Source: Aquimarina intermedia (lineage in GTDB: Bacteria; Bacteroidota; Bacteroidia; Flavobacteriales; Flavobacteriaceae). Taken from it: a stretch of DNA of 64,000 bases. The first letter of the stretch is position 1. The number at the start of each line of letters is the position of its first letter. The stretch lies in the NCBI RefSeq assembly GCF_008124785.1, contig NZ_VNHU01000003.1:310001-374000 (forward strand), in the 5' to 3' direction. The notes under the pieces are model-generated. The model made no database searches. It saw only the letters and a list, made by a program, of their open reading frames with translations, and was not told the DNA's origin. Shown here in pieces: positions 61,925-64,000 of this stretch. The position numbers and the translations under genes are program-made.

Positions 61925-62725
61925 ATGAAACGATTAAAAGTTTTAGTACTACTGCTAACCGTTATTACAGCATCAAGTTGTAAAAACACTAACAATGAAA
62001 AACCTTCTGAAAAAGTGTCAGAAAAAAAAGTTGAACTACAAAAAGAAATGAAAATATTATTTGTATTAACATCTCATGATGAATTAGGAGATACGGGAGA
62101 AAAAACGGGATTTTGGGTTGAAGAATTTGCAAATCCATATTACACCCTATTAGATAAAGGAGCAGCGATTACGATTGCTACACCAAAAGGAAGTGCTGCG
62201 CCAATAGACCCTAGAAGTGATGCATCAGATGCTGCAACTAAATATACCAAACGTTTTGATAAGGATGCTGAAGCAAAAGAGCGAATTGCAAACACAAAAG
62301 TATTAGCTGATATGAATCCAGACGATTTTGATGCGGTCTTTTACCCAGGAGGACATGGTCCATTATGGGATTTGGCAAGTGATGCTACTTCTATTGCTTT
62401 AATTGAAAAGTTTAATAATCAAGAAAAGCCTATTGCCTTCGTATGTCACGCACCTGCAGCATTAAAAAATGTCAAAGATGAAAACGGAGATCCATTGGTA
62501 AAAGGCAAGAAAGTAACCGGATTTACAAATACTGAAGAAGCAGCAGTTGGACTTACAGAGGTGGTACCATTTTTAGTAGAAGATATGTTGACAGAAAACG
62601 GAGGAATCTACTCTAAAAAAGACGATTGGACAGCATATGTTATTCAAGATGGAAATTTAATTACTGGTCAAAATCCGGCTTCATCTGAATTAGTAGCAGA
62701 AAAATTACTAGAAAGTTTGAAATAA
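61925..62725 (+). CDS. DJ-1/PfpI superfamily lipoprotein, Hsp31-like
   Basis: The 266-residue protein has a lipoprotein signal (TASSCK, Cys near residue 19) and a short linker. A class I glutamine-amidotransferase-like domain follows, with FYPGGHGPLWDL near residue 138 and nucleophile FVCHAPAAL near 178. Its length and HAPAAL motif fit Hsp31-type glyoxalases that convert methylglyoxal to lactate. The lipid anchor would place it outside the cytoplasm, unusual for this family. It is the last gene of the TetR operon. Confidence 0.88.
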   Translation: MKRLKVLVLLLTVITASSCKNTNNEKPSEKVSEKKVELQKEMKILFVLTSHDELGDTGEKTGFWVEEFANPYYTLLDKGAAITIATPKGSAAPIDPRSDASDAATKYTKRFDKDAEAKERIANTKVLADMNPDDFDAVFYPGGHGPLWDLASDATSIALIEKFNNQEKPIAFVCHAPAALKNVKDENGDPLVKGKKVTGFTNTEEAAVGLTEVVPFLVEDMLTENGGIYSKKDDWTAYVIQDGNLITGQNPASSELVAEKLLESLK

Positions 62726-62744
62726 ATACATGTTTTGAAATTTA

Positions 62745-62775
62745 CAAAAGGTTATCCATTAGGGATAACCTTTTG
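62745..62775. terminator. Bidirectional Rho-independent terminator
   Basis: A thirteen-base stem (CAAAAGGTTATCC with GGATAACCTTTTG) around a five-base loop follows the DJ-1 gene by 20 bases. A and T runs on its sides let it work in both directions, though the next minus-strand gene stops 160 bases away. Confidence 0.85.
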
Positions 62776-62934
62776 TGTTTTTAATGTTTTGTAAAAATGA
62801 GCTTTACACAGTTTTTTGGACACTACCCTAAAATATTAGTGGATAATTGATTAATGTCTTTTTGATTAGACCTAGTTCATAGTTATAATAAGAACGTTCA
62901 TAGATCCAAAAAAATTGGGATATGTAACTAAAAA

Positions 62935-64000
62935 CTACTTATCCAACTCCGTCAACATAGCTCTTGCAGCTTTGCCAATGTTACCATTCGTATCTAATGT
63001 AATCGCATTACTGAGTACTTCTCTGGCTTTATCAGTATCGTGTAATGCTATATAGGCTTCCCCCATATTTTTATAAGTACTTGCAGAATTTGGGAAGAGT
63101 TGTACAATCATAGAAAACACTTGAATGGAAGCTTGAACTTGTGATGCATTTCCAGTTTGCAATAAAAGGTTTCCTTTTTTATTTAATTCTGTTTCAAAGT
63201 CGCAAAATGCATAGCGGGGATCTTGTACCATTTTAGGAAGTTCGTTTGCCAATTTTTCTGTTTGTCCGGATAGATATAGATCCGTTATATATTCGATGGG
63301 CTTAGGCTCAAAATTCTTTGCATTAAAGGTTAACGCTGCTTCTAATACAGGATCTTGATTACGTTTATAGTCATTAAAACTCATAGTTACCGGGATGCTG
63401 GGCGCTGTCCATTTAGCATTTTCTAGAGCGGGCATATCTTGCCACCATATATAGGATAGATACGCTGTAATTTTGCTATTTGGTAATAGGACCGGTCGTG
63501 CATCTCCGTAAAAATTCACATTTTCTGAAGTCGGTTCACCCACCAAAATAGCCTCAGTATATCGGGTAATTTCATTAGTTAAATTCTGACATGCCGAAAA
63601 CGTATCGCGTCCAATAATAAAATAGAAGCTTCCCTTTTTATTGATCTTTGGTCTTGCTAATAGTCCTTTTATTAACGGGAGATTGTTGTAATTGTTACCC
63701 CCGCCATTAAGACGAACATCGTAGACTAACTTTTCTATACTGTGTTTATCAATAAATTCGAACATTCGGTCATAAAACTGCTCAAGAGTTTCGTTAGCAT
63801 CATCAAATACAGAGCTTTGTCTAACATAGAGGGTTTTTATATCTTCTAAATATTCAAAATAGTACAGTTTATCTTCAAAATGTTTTAAATATAACGGGGT
63901 GGTATCTGTATTACGAGCGGTGAGCCACTGCGCAGTCGGGAGTGTAAAATTGAAGGCCTTTGGCTTATCTTTGACAGGGATGGTTTCAAACACATGCTCA
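62935..64000 (-). CDS. S41-type peptidase with TPR tail, 5' end beyond the window
   Basis: The open frame continues past 64000 (EHV precedes the GTG at 63993), so the N-terminus is missing. The visible 355 residues hold a tail-specific-protease-like domain: KLVYDVRLNGGGNNYNNLPLI and YFIIGRDTFSACQNLTNEI (nucleophile Ser before Ala-Cys), then LVGEPTSENVNFYGD. A C-terminal helical part with tetratricopeptide character (TYKNMGEAYIALHDTDKAREVL) follows. S41 peptidases cut other proteins or, in secreted forms, process surface substrates. Confidence 0.85.
   Translation of the reverse strand, partial: EHVFETIPVKDKPKAFNFTLPTAQWLTARNTDTTPLYLKHFEDKLYYFEYLEDIKTLYVRQSSVFDDANETLEQFYDRMFEFIDKHSIEKLVYDVRLNGGGNNYNNLPLIKGLLARPKINKKGSFYFIIGRDTFSACQNLTNEITRYTEAILVGEPTSENVNFYGDARPVLLPNSKITAYLSYIWWQDMPALENAKWTAPSIPVTMSFNDYKRNQDPVLEAALTFNAKNFEPKPIEYITDLYLSGQTEKLANELPKMVQDPRYAFCDFETELNKKGNLLLQTGNASQVQASIQVFSMIVQLFPNSASTYKNMGEAYIALHDTDKAREVLSNAITLDTNGNIGKAARAMLTELDK

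Overview
The window reads as chromosomal DNA of a marine-type member of the Flavobacteriaceae (phylum Bacteroidota). The sequence is AT-rich with densely packed genes. Promoters match the Bacteroidota -7 element TAnnTTTG at least eleven times, and Shine-Dalgarno sequences are not evident. A 288-residue primary sigma factor without region 1.1 (13811-14677) is the form typical of this phylum. Many secreted proteins carry lipoprotein or Sec signals, and several families are characteristic of the group: OmpA-type lipoproteins, ABC permease/M1 peptidase fusions, LytS/LytTR pairs and UMF1-type MFS proteins. I saw no rRNA, tRNA, CRISPR array, intact insertion sequence or prophage.

Layout. 1-3113: minus-strand housekeeping genes (start of lpd, uracil-DNA glycosylase family, a collagen-like lipoprotein, two MsrB proteins, a hydrolase). 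3248-7552: a RadD-like helicase facing an ArsR-regulated operon of three small-molecule oxidoreductase/isomerase genes. 7703-7884: a frameshifted gene for a six-cysteine bacteriocin-like peptide, missed by ordinary ORF calling. 7985-19863: an rRNA methyltransferase, an OmpA lipoprotein, two histidine kinases, rpoD, a TauE-type exporter and a SulP transporter. 20084-21200: a DMT exporter gene split by one extra base in an A8 run, then apparent decayed coding DNA. 21242-31311: mixed core genes, including a 53-residue DUF1328 protein.

31392-37729 is an eight-gene operon that looks like a complete small biosynthetic factory. It encodes an FAD oxidoreductase, a methyltransferase, a type III polyketide synthase with an intact Cys-His-Asn triad, an enoyl-reductase-like SDR, a FabZ-like dehydratase, a ketosynthase, an acyl carrier protein and its phosphopantetheinyl transferase. 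The private fatty-acid machinery probably makes an acyl starter that the type III enzyme extends to an alkyl-resorcinol, phenol or pyrone, which is then methylated and oxidised. This is the strongest candidate for an undescribed pathway.

37879-42890: general metabolism and stress genes (nitroreductase, deaminase, HPF, MscS, TerC). 43490-48513 is gene-poor and accessory in character: diverged dispersed repeats, an inverted-repeat structure, a GC-rich block, a RelA/SpoT-domain protein and a ParDE toxin-antitoxin pair. 48514-52482 encodes a 1322-residue surface protein (TIG, FG-GAP repeats, von Willebrand A, C-terminal outer-membrane barrel). 52656-58538 holds an ABC transporter whose permease is fused to an M1 peptidase, divergent from a LytS/LytTR two-component pair. 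58973-62775 is a TetR-controlled operon (DoxX, nitroreductase, YqhD-like alcohol dehydrogenase, DJ-1-type lipoprotein) probably used against electrophiles. An S41-type peptidase with a TPR tail runs off the right edge.
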